Source of the DNA: Prorocentrum cordatum
Lineage: Eukaryota > Sar > Dinophyceae > Prorocentrales > Prorocentraceae
Reading direction: 5' to 3'
Length of the DNA stretch: 64,000 nucleotides
NCBI GenBank assembly: GCA_963575745.1
Contig: CAUYUJ010015760.1
Span: forward strand, 702,147 to 766,146
This document shows positions 50,171-60,110 of this stretch, piece by piece. Position numbers and translations under genes: made by a program. Below the pieces are notes generated by a model. It saw only the letters and a program-made list of their open reading frames with translations. It had not been told where the DNA came from and searched no databases. The first letter of the stretch is position 1, and each line of letters opens with the position of its first letter.

Positions 50171-50501
50171 TCAGTTGAACTTGCCTAACATGGCCGCGGC
50201 GGAGTTCGCGTCGCGCCGGGCGCTGATGATCCAGCGGGCAGTGCGCCGCAATCCTCGGAACCCTGATTTTGAAGGCCTCGACTCGTTCATGGCTCACGCC
50301 TTCGACGCCAGCGGAGGAGTGGCCACGACGCAGTTCGATCAGGAGATGGCCGAGATGCGCAAGACTCAGGCCATTATCATGAAGAGCGATCGTTTGTTGA
50401 AGGAGGAGCCGGAGGCCGACTCGAAGCGCCAGAAGGACTGCAACCACAAGGACAAGAACAAGGACAAGAACAGCGACCCGAAAGGGTCGCAGGGAGGATG
50501 A
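50142..50501 (+). CDS. YR element 2 Gag-like ORF, 3' part
   Basis: Frame 3; coding is already convincing from about 50115 (AIEHFHLLMLLHMMVCYDQL). Continues LPNMAAAEFASRRALMIQRA, equivalent to the FDQLNLGGLACLEVAALRLN block of element 1, and ends in a Lys/Asp-rich tail (KDKNKDKNSDPKGSQGG) that could bind RNA. Its TGA (50499-50501) overlaps the RT start ATG (50498) as ATGA. Confidence 0.7.
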   Translation: MLLHMMVCYDQLNLPNMAAAEFASRRALMIQRAVRRNPRNPDFEGLDSFMAHAFDASGGVATTQFDQEMAEMRKTQAIIMKSDRLLKEEPEADSKRQKDCNHKDKNKDKNSDPKGSQGG

Positions 50502-53464
50502 TGGCTCTACGGTCCCGGGGTGGCGTTGTTCGCCGTGGCGACACCCCGTATCATGATCCCTGTGTGGGAACGGCCGGCGACCTGGACGCTCTACTTGCCT
50601 CAGCGACTTCTTCGGCTGGTGGCAGGGCGGGCCATGGGTTGCGCCTGGGCGTCGACGACGGCGCGCTCGTGCTGGACTCGGCGAGCCGGGACGTCTTTCC
50701 CCTTCCTTGTGTTGGAGATCGGCGTGATGCGCCCTATGCGGGCATCTTGCCGCGTCGCGCTGCCGCTTGTGATCGGAGGTTTGCAGAAGTTGCCGGCTCT
50801 CTGAACGCGCTGGCGGTGGCTCGCGCGGGGCATCGTCTTCGGCGGTGCACATCGGCTTCGGCACCTACTGGACTTCGACGTGCTGTGGGTGTTCGGCTGA
50901 GGGAGTCGCTCCAGGAGTTGGGGTGTCTTCCCTCTGGGCCTGACAGGAGGGGCGCCCTCAAAAGCGCCCTTCGGGCTCTGAACGTCTACGACTTTTCAAC
51001 GGACGACGCCGCCCGCAGGCCGTTTGAGGCCTCTCGCGTTCGGGTCGTTCGTGACGGCGGCGTTCACCCCAAGCCAGTCGGCGCAGTGGTCGGGCCTGAC
51101 GCTCGGCCGATGGCGGCTGATCCCTGGAGTTGGATCTTCAGGACTCCAACTGATGAGAACAGGATCGCAGCCGAGGCAACGGTGAAGCCCTACCTCGACC
51201 CCGTGCTGCGCGACCCGCGTCACATGAGCGCTCTCGTGAATAAGCTGAACGACGCGGGCATGCTGTCCTTTCGCCGCCGAGCGCGCTGCTTCGCGGGCGC
51301 CTTCACGGCGATCAAGAAGGACGGGCGCCACTTGAGGCTCGTTCTGGACTGCAGGCCCACGAACGTTTTGCACCGCGACCCTCCGGTCAGTCAGCTAGCG
51401 GCGGCATCGGCCTTGGCGGGTCTCGCGTTGAGGGACGGCGAAACCTTGGCTGCTGAGCACGACGCCGCGGGCCGCCCGTTGGACATGCATTTCTCGGGCG
51501 CGGATTTGACCGACGGCTACTTCCAGTTCGAGTTTGAGGAGGTCGCCGGCTACTTCTGCCTGGCCCACAAGGTGCGGGCGAGCGACTTCGGCGTCGCGAG
51601 GGTCTTCGAACACGATCGTCGGTGCTGGGACTCGGTCGGCTCCGACGAGATGCTGTGGACGTGCGTGAAGGTCATTCCGATGGGCTGGACGTGGTCACTC
51701 TTCTTCTGCCACTCCGCGCTGACCGACATTCAGGTTTGTGCGGAGACGAGGCGGCTTGGCATCGAGGATAGGGAGGTGGTGGACTCGCGAGTGCTTCGCG
51801 ATCGTCGACCGCCTCCCGTACTCCAGCCCGGCCTTCCTATCCTCGCGCCGTACGTGGACAACGCCTTCCTGATCTGCTGGAACTGCGAGGGCGCTTCAGA
51901 GTGCTTCCGATACCTGCTGGAGGAGCTAAAGCGACGGGGTTTCGTGTGGCGGGACGAGATCTGCGCCGAGCGGGACGTCGTGCAGGTGGGGCTTCGGCTG
52001 TTGGGCGGATCTCAGCCCTTCATCCTGCACAAGACGGAGCGCACGTGGCGGTTGTACTACGCTCTTCTTTCGGCCAGTCGGTGTCGCCGCTTTTCGGATC
52101 GGCAGGTACGACGCCTAGTGGGCCACCTGGTCAATAATTTTATGATGTTCCCGCCCTTCATGTCGGTCTTGCACGAGGCTTGGCGCTGGCTCACCGAGCA
52201 CGCGGATCGGGTCGCAGAGCTGACCCCGGCGGTGATTGGCGAGTTGCAGACGGCGGCGGGCCTTGTGCTCATCACCCGACATCGCGTTCGCCTGAAGACG
52301 GCGACTATGGTGTTTTGCTCTGACTCCAGCGGGGCGGGCTACGCGCTGCACGTCGGCCGGTTTTCAGAGCGGGAGGTGCTGGACGCGATCGGGTGGCGGG
52401 AGCGCTGGCGATTCAAGACCATCGAGGAGTGCGCGCAGGACGACACCACGGACTCCGTCCTCTTCCCCAGCTCCATCGCCGCGGACTCGACCTCGCTCGC
52501 CCTGGCCTTCGAGGAGGAGCTGGGCTTTGGCGAGGTGGGGCCAGCGGAGTTAACGACCTCTACGTGGAGTGCGGGCTCGTCGGCCGTGGCATCGCGGCGG
52601 GCTACGCTGGGTGCCGATACTCACGCCCTGCCGGAGCTCGCGGCGGTCTACTCTGACCGTCTTCAGTGGCGACGCGCGGTGGTGGGGGCCTGGTGTCGTG
52701 CGGACGCCATCCACAACAAGGAGGCTCGCGCCGCTCTGCTGGGGCTCCGTCGCTATACGAGGTCCTCTCGCAACTGGGATGCTGAGGTTCTGTCCGTCGG
52801 GGGCAACCTGTCTGAGATCCTGGCAACCGAGCGCGGGCGCGCCAAGGATCGTGGGCTCAACGCGCTGTGCCGTCGAGCTGGGGCGCTCCAAGGGGTCGCT
52901 GGACTTCGGTGGCGCCGCCGTCACATCGTGAGCGAGAGGAACTGCTCGGACGAGGACTCGAGGTTGGCCGACCGCGGACTTCTCGCCGCAGGGGAAGCCC
53001 TGGGTGGAGGCGCGCCGTGGGCACGTCTCCGAGGCCGAGGCCAACGCGAGCTGGCAGATAGAGACCGAGTTCGAGCTGAGCCTTCGTCGGAGACCGCCAC
53101 TTCGCCAATAGCCGTTACAGCCGCCATGGATGATCGGGCTGAGCGGCCAGCTTTCTGTTCTTCATCAGACACTACGATCACATTTTCCACAAGTGGGCCG
53201 GCTCCAGTGAGAGCCACGTCGAAGGGAGGGGCGAGACCTCCGCCTCGGGCTGGCGCGGCTGAGCGCCGAGGAGGGAGCTCACTCTCCAAGCCGATTGCCC
53301 CTGCGCGGCGCGAGCTGGCCATTTTGGAGCTGTTCGCGGGATGCGCTCGTTTCTCAGGAGCTTGTCAACAAAAAGGATTGCGCATCGCACCGCCCTTCGA
53401 CGTAGGCGCGTCTCGGGACTATGATATTACTGATCCTCGGGTATTTCGGAAGATCCTGAAATAG
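50498..53464 (+). CDS. YR element 2 RT-RNase H fused to methyltransferase-like domain
   Basis: 988 codons; start set by the ATGA overlap with Gag. RT: KKDGRHLRLVLDCRPTNV (~274-291), motif A GADLTDGYFQF (~333), motif B PMGWTWSLFF (~394), motif C APYVDNAFLI (YVDN, ~449). RNase H: FCSDSSGAGYALHVG (~606), NKEARAALLGLRRYTRS, RRRHIVSERNCSDEDSRLAD. After a Ser/Arg linker the frame runs into LAILELFAGCARFSGACQQK (~941), the SAM-binding start of the methyltransferase-like domain, and GASRDYDITDPRVF. A single TAG (53462-53464) separates this from the rest of that domain in the same frame. YVDN and lack of a recombinase are the oddities. Confidence 0.85.
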   Translation: MMALRSRGGVVRRGDTPYHDPCVGTAGDLDALLASATSSAGGRAGHGLRLGVDDGALVLDSASRDVFPLPCVGDRRDAPYAGILPRRAAACDRRFAEVAGSLNALAVARAGHRLRRCTSASAPTGLRRAVGVRLRESLQELGCLPSGPDRRGALKSALRALNVYDFSTDDAARRPFEASRVRVVRDGGVHPKPVGAVVGPDARPMAADPWSWIFRTPTDENRIAAEATVKPYLDPVLRDPRHMSALVNKLNDAGMLSFRRRARCFAGAFTAIKKDGRHLRLVLDCRPTNVLHRDPPVSQLAAASALAGLALRDGETLAAEHDAAGRPLDMHFSGADLTDGYFQFEFEEVAGYFCLAHKVRASDFGVARVFEHDRRCWDSVGSDEMLWTCVKVIPMGWTWSLFFCHSALTDIQVCAETRRLGIEDREVVDSRVLRDRRPPPVLQPGLPILAPYVDNAFLICWNCEGASECFRYLLEELKRRGFVWRDEICAERDVVQVGLRLLGGSQPFILHKTERTWRLYYALLSASRCRRFSDRQVRRLVGHLVNNFMMFPPFMSVLHEAWRWLTEHADRVAELTPAVIGELQTAAGLVLITRHRVRLKTATMVFCSDSSGAGYALHVGRFSEREVLDAIGWRERWRFKTIEECAQDDTTDSVLFPSSIAADSTSLALAFEEELGFGEVGPAELTTSTWSAGSSAVASRRATLGADTHALPELAAVYSDRLQWRRAVVGAWCRADAIHNKEARAALLGLRRYTRSSRNWDAEVLSVGGNLSEILATERGRAKDRGLNALCRRAGALQGVAGLRWRRRHIVSERNCSDEDSRLADRGLLAAGEALGGGAPWARLRGRGQRELADRDRVRAEPSSETATSPIAVTAAMDDRAERPAFCSSSDTTITFSTSGPAPVRATSKGGARPPPRAGAAERRGGSSLSKPIAPARRELAILELFAGCARFSGACQQKGLRIAPPFDVGASRDYDITDPRVFRKILK

Positions 53465-53970
53465 ATTAAGTCGGGGAAGATTTGGTTGCTTTGGCTAGGT
53501 ACTCCGTGCACTAACTGGACAAGCGCTCGCAGTTCTCCAGAGGCTCCCGACGACATCCAGGACCCCACCGCTGTGGCCACTCTACGTATTCTCCGCGCGG
53601 CTCATCGGTATAGAGTGAGGTGGATTCTGGAGAACCCCATTAGCTCTAAGCTCTTCAAGTGGACGCCCCTCAAGGATCTCTTCAAGACCCAGGGAGCCCA
53701 AGAGGCCATCGTGGACTTTTGCAGGTATGGCACCCCCTATCGTAAGCGAACTCGTTTAATGGGAACTCTTGAAGGCCTCCAAGAAGTAGGAAGACTTTGT
53801 CGGTGTCAGGTGCCCCGCGAGATCCTCCAAGGGAAAGTTAAAGTTGAAGTGGCTCCCGGCAAGCACGCCCTGAAATGGAAAACGTCTCTTGCTGCTGCGT
53901 ATCCTCCAGCTCTATGTCGTGAATTGGCTCGAGTGGTTGAGCGTAATGCTCCACTTACTGCTTTTCGTAA
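53465..53970 (+). pseudogene. YR element 2 methyltransferase-like domain, remainder after TAG
   Basis: Same frame as the RT ORF, past one TAG. LLWLGTPCTNWTSARSS (PC motif, codons 53498-53509), RWILENPISSKLFKWTPL (ENP motif), DFCRYGTPYRKRTRLMGTLE, LCRCQVPREILQGK and YPPALCRELARVVE. Order and spacing match the element 1 protein (APPC, EHP, CQYGAKWKK). Either the TAG is a decay mutation or the methyltransferase part is made by readthrough; one copy cannot tell. Confidence 0.7.
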
Positions 53971-54674
53971 TCCTCGCGAACCGGTACTTCATATCCGATG
54001 GCGTCGTGATCTGGCGGCCTCGCTCGGCGGGCGCGGAGTGGAACCACCGCCAATCCCAACTTGTCCAAAAAGATTCACATTACCGTGGGGAGATCTCTCT
54101 GAAAGTTGGGGCTGTGGAGACTCGCGGGCACGGCGGCATCGAGCACTGGCTGCTGCTCTCAAGCGTCAACAGCCACTTCAACCAGCACGCCTGCAGTGGT
54201 CGTTCGGTCGCCGGCCGACCCCTGCGACGCAGCACCACCGCCCAGCTCACGGGTGCGGCGTGCTCCTGCAAATGCTGGTGGAGAGCCCCGCGCGCTTCCG
54301 GTTCGTGGGGCGCCACTCCGACGGCATCAACCTGGTCAAGGTCAGCTTCGTCAACCCCGCCGGCGAGCACGCGCCGTTCGTCGGGATGCCGGTCAGCTGG
54401 CCGGCACAGTTGGTAGCGGGGGTGGACCGCCCCGCGCCCAGCCCGTCCGCCGTGCACGCCATGCCGCCCCAGTACCTGGTGTTCGGCGCCATCGTTTCGG
54501 TTCGCTACAGCAAGCTCGGAAGATACCTACATCGTCTAAATCAAATCCTTTTCAAGTTCGAAATTCAAATGCCGCCATGTTGTACCTTCAAAACCAACCT
54601 GTCGGGCAAGCTGAAGGTTGCACGATCCTGAACAAGCCAGAAGTATTGTGGGCGAGACTGTACTTTGGTAAGTT
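53971..54674 (+). other. YR element 2, sequence between methyltransferase domain and B1
   Basis: The frame from the methyltransferase domain stays open to 54631. Around 54247-54510 it encodes GVLLQMLVESPARFRFVGRH then GINLVKVSFVNPAGEHAPFV and QYLVFGAIVSVRY, with coding-like composition but no recognised family. Here other Ngaro-type elements would have their recombinase; no R...HxxR...Y pattern is present. It could be captured host sequence. Confidence 0.4.
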
Positions 54675-54944
54675 GGCCATGTCGATTTTCTGGTGGAGTC
54701 TCAGCCGCGGCTGGGCCGACAGCATTATCAGGCGAGCTGATTTCATGCACTGTACCGCTCGGGGTGGGTCGAGCGCACGTGCCAAAAATGATGGATCTCC
54801 CAGGCTCGGTCTATCACCCTATCGTCGGCTGGTCTCTGTGAGTGAGCGCGTTGCTAATCGCTGAGCATGTCGGCAACTCCGTCTCCTTTGGGGTTCTCTC
54901 TCCTGGGCTCCCGGCCTTTTTGGCCCGAGACGCTTTTGTAAAGG
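54675..54944 (+). repeat. YR element 2, terminal repeat B1
   Basis: 270 bp, direct copy of 55071-55340 (GGCCATGTCGATTTTCTGGT ... GTAAAGG). Confidence 0.95.
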
Positions 54945-54946
54945 AA

Positions 54947-55027
54947 ATGCCCAGTAGCTCTGCTTCCTTTTTTCCTTGCGCGAGTCGAGGGGATCTGCAA
55001 TACATGTTGATCCGTAGTTCTGGTGTT
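54947..55027 (+). repeat. YR element 2, terminal repeat A2
   Basis: 81 bp, one mismatch to A1 (48762-48842); follows B1 after two bases. Confidence 0.95.
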
Positions 55028-55070
55028 CCCGCCCTGCCATCCCCTGTACCAGCGTGCATCCATAGGCAGT

Positions 55071-55338
55071 GGCCATGTCGATTTTCTGGTGGAATCTCAG
55101 CCGCGGCTGGGTCGACAGTATTATCAGGCGAGCTGATTTCATGAACTGTGCCGCTCGGGGTGGGTCGAGCGCACGTGCCCAGAATGATGGATCTCCCAGG
55201 CTCGGTCTATCACCCTATCGTCGGCTGGTCTCTGTGAGTGAGCGCGTTGCTAATCGCTGAGCCTGTCGGCAACTCCGTCTCCTTTTGGGCTCTCTCTCCT
55301 GGGCCCCCGGCCTTTTTGGCCCGAGACGCTGTTGTAAA

Positions 55339-55340
<2 letters not shown>
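55071..55340 (+). repeat. YR element 2, terminal repeat B2
   Basis: 270 bp; match to B1 ends at GTAAAGG, directly against the (AT)n tract. Confidence 0.95.
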
Positions 55341-55388
<48 letters not shown>

Positions 55389-55403
55389 GTGTGTGTGTGT
55401 GTT
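55341..55403 (+). repeat. (AT)n(GT)n microsatellite
   Basis: (AT) run then GTGTGTGT. The short TATGTGTGTATATAT at 48749-48763, on the other side of YR element 2, is probably the separated left part of the same tract. Confidence 0.9.
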
Positions 55404-55441
55404 CTAGAACCACGCGCGCTTCGCGCGCGCTTAGGTTCTAG
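55404..55441 (-). repeat. Right hairpin end of a repeat enclosing YR element 2
   Basis: CTAGAACCACGCGCGCTTCG then CGCGCGCTTAGGTTCTAG: stem CTAGAACC/GGTTCTAG with an inner GCGCGC stem. The last 17 bases are the exact inverse of 48720-48736. Confidence 0.8.
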
Positions 55442-55559
55442 CGCGTCACAGACACAGGAATCGCTGTGCGAATTTGTTTTTGAAGTTTGTCTCAGGCAAG
55501 CGAGGGCTCCAGTGGCAACACCTGCTTGAGGCACCGTCGGGCACGGACCCTGTGTAGAG

Positions 55560-56215
55560 TGTGGAAAGTCGGACCAGCTCTCTGGGCGACCCTCTCGGGC
55601 GCGGCCTGGGGCTCTTTTGGGCCGCCTTTGGGGGCCCATTGCGGGGCTGTTTCGGGGCTTTTTTTGTGTTTTTGTGTGGTCTCGTGGGGGCCTCTTGGGG
55701 CTTCTTGGAGCCTGTTGGGGTCTCCTGGGGTTTTTTTTGGCCAACAGGCGCGAATTTATGGTTCCTCGTCCCTGTCTTGGGCGCCGACTCGGGGCGTTCT
55801 TGGGCGGTTTGGGCGCCTCGTGGGCCGTCTTGGCCCCCTCGTGGGCCGTCTTGGGGCACTTCTTGGGGGCATCCTCGACCGGCCTGGGCGCCTGGCCGTC
55901 TTGGACGCAGTGGAAGCCCAAAAATCGAACGCGCCAAAAACATCAGTTTTCGCAACGGAAATCGACGATTTTTGCTTATTAGGGGTTCTCTCGGGGTGCC
56001 TCTTGGGGCGTCTTCGGGGCCCGGGGGGCTTCTTGGCGTCATGGGAGTCGTCTTGAAAGGCATCCGAAGCCATCGGGGCGCGTTTTCGAGCGTTTCGAAG
56101 CCATCTTCGGGCGATCTTGGACGGCCCCCTGCGCTCCGGCAGGGCTCCCGGCGCGCTGGGTTCCACGTTTGCGGTCGGGGCTCCAGCCCTTGCCCACCGG
56201 ACCCGGTCCCCCGTT
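55560..56215 (+). repeat. CTTGGG array with spacer module
   Basis: CTCTTGGGGCTTCTTGG and GTGGGCCGTCTTGG words to 55900, a module at 55905-55985 (CGGAAATCGACGATTTTTGC), then diverged array to about 56130. Confidence 0.8.
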
Positions 56216-56216
56216 A

Positions 56217-56324
56217 TGTGTGTGTGTGCATACATACATGCATGTATGTATGTATGAATGAATGAATGGATGTAGGAATGTATGTATGAATGTATGTATG
56301 TGTGTATATACATACATGTATATA

Positions 56325-56379
<55 letters not shown>

Positions 56380-56385
56380 TCCCTC
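56217..56385 (+). repeat. (TG/CATA)n and (TA)n microsatellite
   Basis: GTGTGTGCATACATACATG, TATGTATGAATG units and a pure (TA)n run at 56330-56372. Confidence 0.95.
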
Positions 56386-56955
56386 TTCTAAATGTTTACA
56401 ATCCGGGGGGTGGGCCCCCCCCATCCCCCCCGGCTGGACCTTCCAGAATCCCTAACGCCTGGGGTTTTTGGACGCTCCCTCTCCGAGGGTCCCATGAGTT
56501 TTCCGATCTTCTGGGGGCCCCTGCCAAGTCGTGCAAGCGAGCAGGCGGTAGTCCCAAGAAGGTCCAACATGGCCTCCTGATTGCCCAAGAGACTTGGCTG
56601 GCCGCGGCGGGAGTCGTTTTAGGCGACCCCCCAAGTCAATTTAGCACGCGCAGTGGTACTTCCGTAGCTGTGCGTGTTGGCTCAGAGAAAAAGACGGCGC
56701 CCGCCCCGCCGCGCGCGCGGCCGGCCGGCCCCCTCCTACCCTTCAGGACCAACCTATGCTTAGCGGACACTTCCCCACGCAAACTCATGGCGTGGAGGAC
56801 CTACGACTTCAGGTTCACTTTCTCCGAGGATAAAATAGAGCAAGAGGCTTCAAGAAGATGAAGAGCAACCGATCAAGATTGTCAAAGATATGCCAATGTC
56901 ATCGATCGACTGGCAAAATACTATTCTCGCAATTTCGATTCCGACGGCGCTTCCG
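56386..56955. other. No gene; lead-in of the CAAGACGG family
   Basis: 56395-56480 resembles 6905-6990 (poly-G lead-in, then CTTCCAGAATCC...GGGGTTTTTGGACGC versus AACCCCGAAATCC...GGGGTTTTTTCGGACGC). The rest is unassigned. Confidence 0.5.
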
Positions 56956-57270
56956 ATGGGTTCCAAGATGGCCCAAGAAGGCCCCAAGAGACCCCCAAAA
57001 CGCGCCCAAGAGCGGCGGCCAAAAACGCCCCAAAGGCGTCCCCAGATGCGATTTCAAGGGGTCTCGGGGGGGGGGTTGTTGGGGCACGTTCCCATTTTTG
57101 TTGATGTCCTCTCAGATGGCCCGAAGAAGGCCCCCGCGGCCCCCGAGAGTGCCCAAGAGAACCCCAACACTGTTGCAAAGGCTCCCACCAATGCCGCAAG
57201 ATGGCCCCACGAGCGCACAGGAACGCCTCTCGAACGCCCCAAAAGGGTTCCGGGAAACGATCTTTCGGGC
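56956..57270 (+). repeat. CAAGATGGCCCAAGAAGG array
   Basis: Diverged + orientation member of the CAAGACGG family; two sub-arrays (56960-57040, 57110-57260). Confidence 0.7.
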
Positions 57271-59945
57271 TCCAGTGGGGGGCGTTGTTTCATGGACGCG
57301 CCTTTGTGTGACCTATGTCCTCAAAAACGACCTCCCCTTTCCATCCTCCTCCTCCTCGTTTCCTCCTTCCTCCTCTTCTTGCTCCTTCGAAGACATCGCA
57401 GTTGCCACCCCGCCGAACAATCGAACCATTTTCGTCCCAGCTTTCGTCATCTTTCATCGGCCCCGTTGTTTTGTTGAGGCGATGGCATATCTAACTTGCG
57501 CTTGGGCCTGCTCTCTCTGTTCGCGGTTGTTCGTTCAACGGCGCCCGTCTGTTTGGCATCGTTTCTGAATTGGTTTGTGGGGATACGCGACGCGGTGATG
57601 TGTCAGCAATTTGCAAATTTGCCCAACATGAACACGCATTACAAGTTCCAAGTTCCCAGTCGATCGCCGACCCCATGTCGGTGCAGGTGTTGCTCAGCAC
57701 CTCTTCTCTATTCGTTCCCACGTTTGTCCTCCACCTCCTCCTTTCTTGTCTCTATCACACCCTTGTGTTGTGTCTCCGTCCGTATGCCTCCCCCAGAGAG
57801 AGAGAGAGGGGGACATCGGTATATCAAGAGAGAGAGAGAGGGAGAGACTCTCCCTCTCTCTCTCTCTGTCCCTCACTCTCTCGACATACATATACCTATG
57901 GGGTACATGTGTATGGTATGTACTGTATCTCTCTCTGTGCCTCTCCCCCCCCCCCGGTTTGTTTACACGCCTCCCCATGTAAGTGCTTCCGTTGACCGAT
58001 GCAGGATTTGTTGTACAATGTGTTGCTATATGCTGTCGATTTGTACTGTTTTTCCTTCGCCGCGTGGTGCACTTTCCAGGCGCCGATGCCTCAAGCTCTC
58101 CGCGACCGAGCGGGAGTCGATCCCTTCGATCTTGGAGCCGTACAGGACGGTTTTTTGGGATGCAGATTATTAAGCAACGTGGATTTTACCAAGTCGGGGC
58201 AGTGTCAGTTAAGTTGGACGTTCGATTGTTGCACGCCCCTCTTGCACAGAGGAACGCTCTCACGGCGGGTAATGCCTATAATGATTGATCGATCTGGCAC
58301 GCGGGCGGCATGGAATGTCAGCATGGCGCCAGCAAGGGTAGCTTCTCGCATTTCAGCCCCCAGGTTCTCAACACTTTCTTGATCCGCGTTCAGCCCGCGT
58401 TGCCTCTAAGCATGCCAAGCAACTTGAGCATAGGAGTCTGGGTGACATCTAACCGGAGTCGGTTCAGACACTCCCGCTGTCCATCCTGCCCAGTTTTTCA
58501 TCCCGGATCGATGTTTAACGACCCAGGGACAAGATAATTGCTTGCGGAGGTTGAATCGAGGAAGAATTTTTGAACATCCAATGTTGTGGCGACGGGAACT
58601 TGGTGAACAGGCTCGCAATCGGCATTACGCTGATATTGAAACCGACTGGATCTTGAGGTACAGGGCGCGCAGCAGTTCCGAGTGGGAAGACATCAACCAC
58701 GAGCTGCAGCTCACCATTCAGGCGTGGTGCGGAGCGCGAGCGCAATACCCTTGCTTGGCCAGCCACGTTGTCTCCTGCGCGTTGCCGCACAGCAGATACA
58801 TGATACGGCTTCGGCGACAAAGCAGGAGTCCTCCCGAATCTCCGCAGCTTGGGTACACGTTGCTCCCACCCTCAACCTCTTCAGTACCTTTCGTGGCTAC
58901 CCTGAGCATGTTCTGTGCGTTCACCTAAGCGAAGAGCTAGACAGCCCGCCCAGAAATGTTCGAATGTTGTTGGGCGTCACGTATGAAGCCACTACATTAT
59001 TTTGGCTCGTGAGCCCCCTTCTCTTCCAAGGCAGGGAAAGAGGAGGATTCCCACCCACACTTTGAGGATCACGTAGGTGTTTGAACTCACTTCCGCACCG
59101 TGGAGCGGTTCCTGATCGTGTTCGAACAATTCTTCCACTATTTGCGCGTATGGTTGCTGATGGATGTACCGCGTCATACTGTTTGGTTGTGTCGTTATCT
59201 GTACCGCCTAGCGTTGTTAATCATTGTGCAGGATACGATGAGACTTGGTGTCGGCATCTTGACTTCGTTATGTTTTGCATGCGTATTGCTTCTTTGTTGA
59301 CGCCCTTGTCTGGGTGACACCCCACCAGCGTTTCCCCTATCAGGTGAGAGACCACATGGAGACCAAGGGGCACACGCTGTACCAGGCCGCGGGCTGCCAA
59401 TTGCACTTGTCAGCGGCGTCTTGGTGGCTGGCTTGTATGACCATTTAGTCTTCGCTTTTCGTAAGTGCTTCCTACCTCGTGCCCAGCCTGGCCCATGGAA
59501 TGCATATATCCGAGGATGCATCCGCCCAGGCCTCTCGTTGATTGCTGGTTGTTCCCTGCCTTGTTCTTCATTCGAGTTTACGTGGCCTCGACGGTGGGTC
59601 CTTTCTCCCCCTCAACCTCCATCATACATATGATTCCTGTCCACCCCCCTCGGGCTCCTGCGACGGCAGAGCGTCTGCCCAGGCAATCCGCCAGACGGCA
59701 GGAGAGGAAGGCAGGAGCGAGAATTCCCGGTGGTCAAGCGCAATTTCAGTTTTTGACAACGAGCCTCTTCTGCAGGCTCCCCTTCCTCCTCGCATTATTA
59801 TTTGGCCCTCTCAGGCAGTAGAAGGGCACCAGGAACACAATGTCTTTGTTTGGGCGGGCTCGTCCCGAATCTTCGATTCCAAGGGCCGATCCTAGTGCAG
59901 TGCTAGCGTAGTAAGTTCTGACAAGCGCAGGAGGTTTCTTCGTTC
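57271..59945. other. No gene recognised; includes (GA)n/(CT)n tract
   Basis: 2.7 kb of mixed composition. 57790-57875 is GAGAGA followed by CTCTCT, which could fold back. The longest coherent frame is 58542-58928 on + (HYADIETDWILRYRARSSSE ... QLTIQAWCGARAQYPCLASH); it has no recognised domain and overlaps an equally open minus-strand frame, so I do not call a gene. Confidence 0.35.
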
Positions 59946-59947
59946 CT

Positions 59948-60110
59948 TCCCCTCCTCCTCCTCCTCCTCCTCCTCCGTCTCCCCCTCCTCCCCCTCCTCC
60001 CCCTCCTCCTCCCCCTCCTCCTCCTCCTCCTCCTCCTCCTCCTCCTCCACCTCCTCCTCCTCCTCCTCCCCCCCATCGTCTTTCTCCTCCTCCTCGTCGT
60101 CCTCTCTCCC
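59948..60110 (+). repeat. (TCC)n microsatellite
   Basis: About 160 bp of CTC/CCC triplets. Poly-Glu, -Gly and -Arg frames on the minus strand are artefacts. Confidence 0.95.

Larger units (their letters stand above)
48762..55340 (+). mobile_element. YR-type retrotransposon 2 with split direct repeats, no recombinase found
   Basis: A 6.58-kb element with A1 48762-48842, B1 54675-54944, A2 54947-55027 and B2 55071-55340, the A1 / B1-A2-B2 layout of Ngaro/PAT elements. A1 and A2 differ at one of 81 positions; B1 and B2 at roughly 5 per cent. It encodes a small membrane ORF, Gag, and RT-RNase H fused to a methyltransferase-like domain. No tyrosine recombinase motif is found anywhere in it. It sits in a TA-rich microsatellite inside a hairpin-ended repeat. 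Confidence 0.9.

Noticed and set aside
58985-59010. A further spliced-leader relic (ATTATTTTGGCTCGTGAG)
   Set aside because: Only about ten contiguous bases match the SL and the CCGTAG start is absent.
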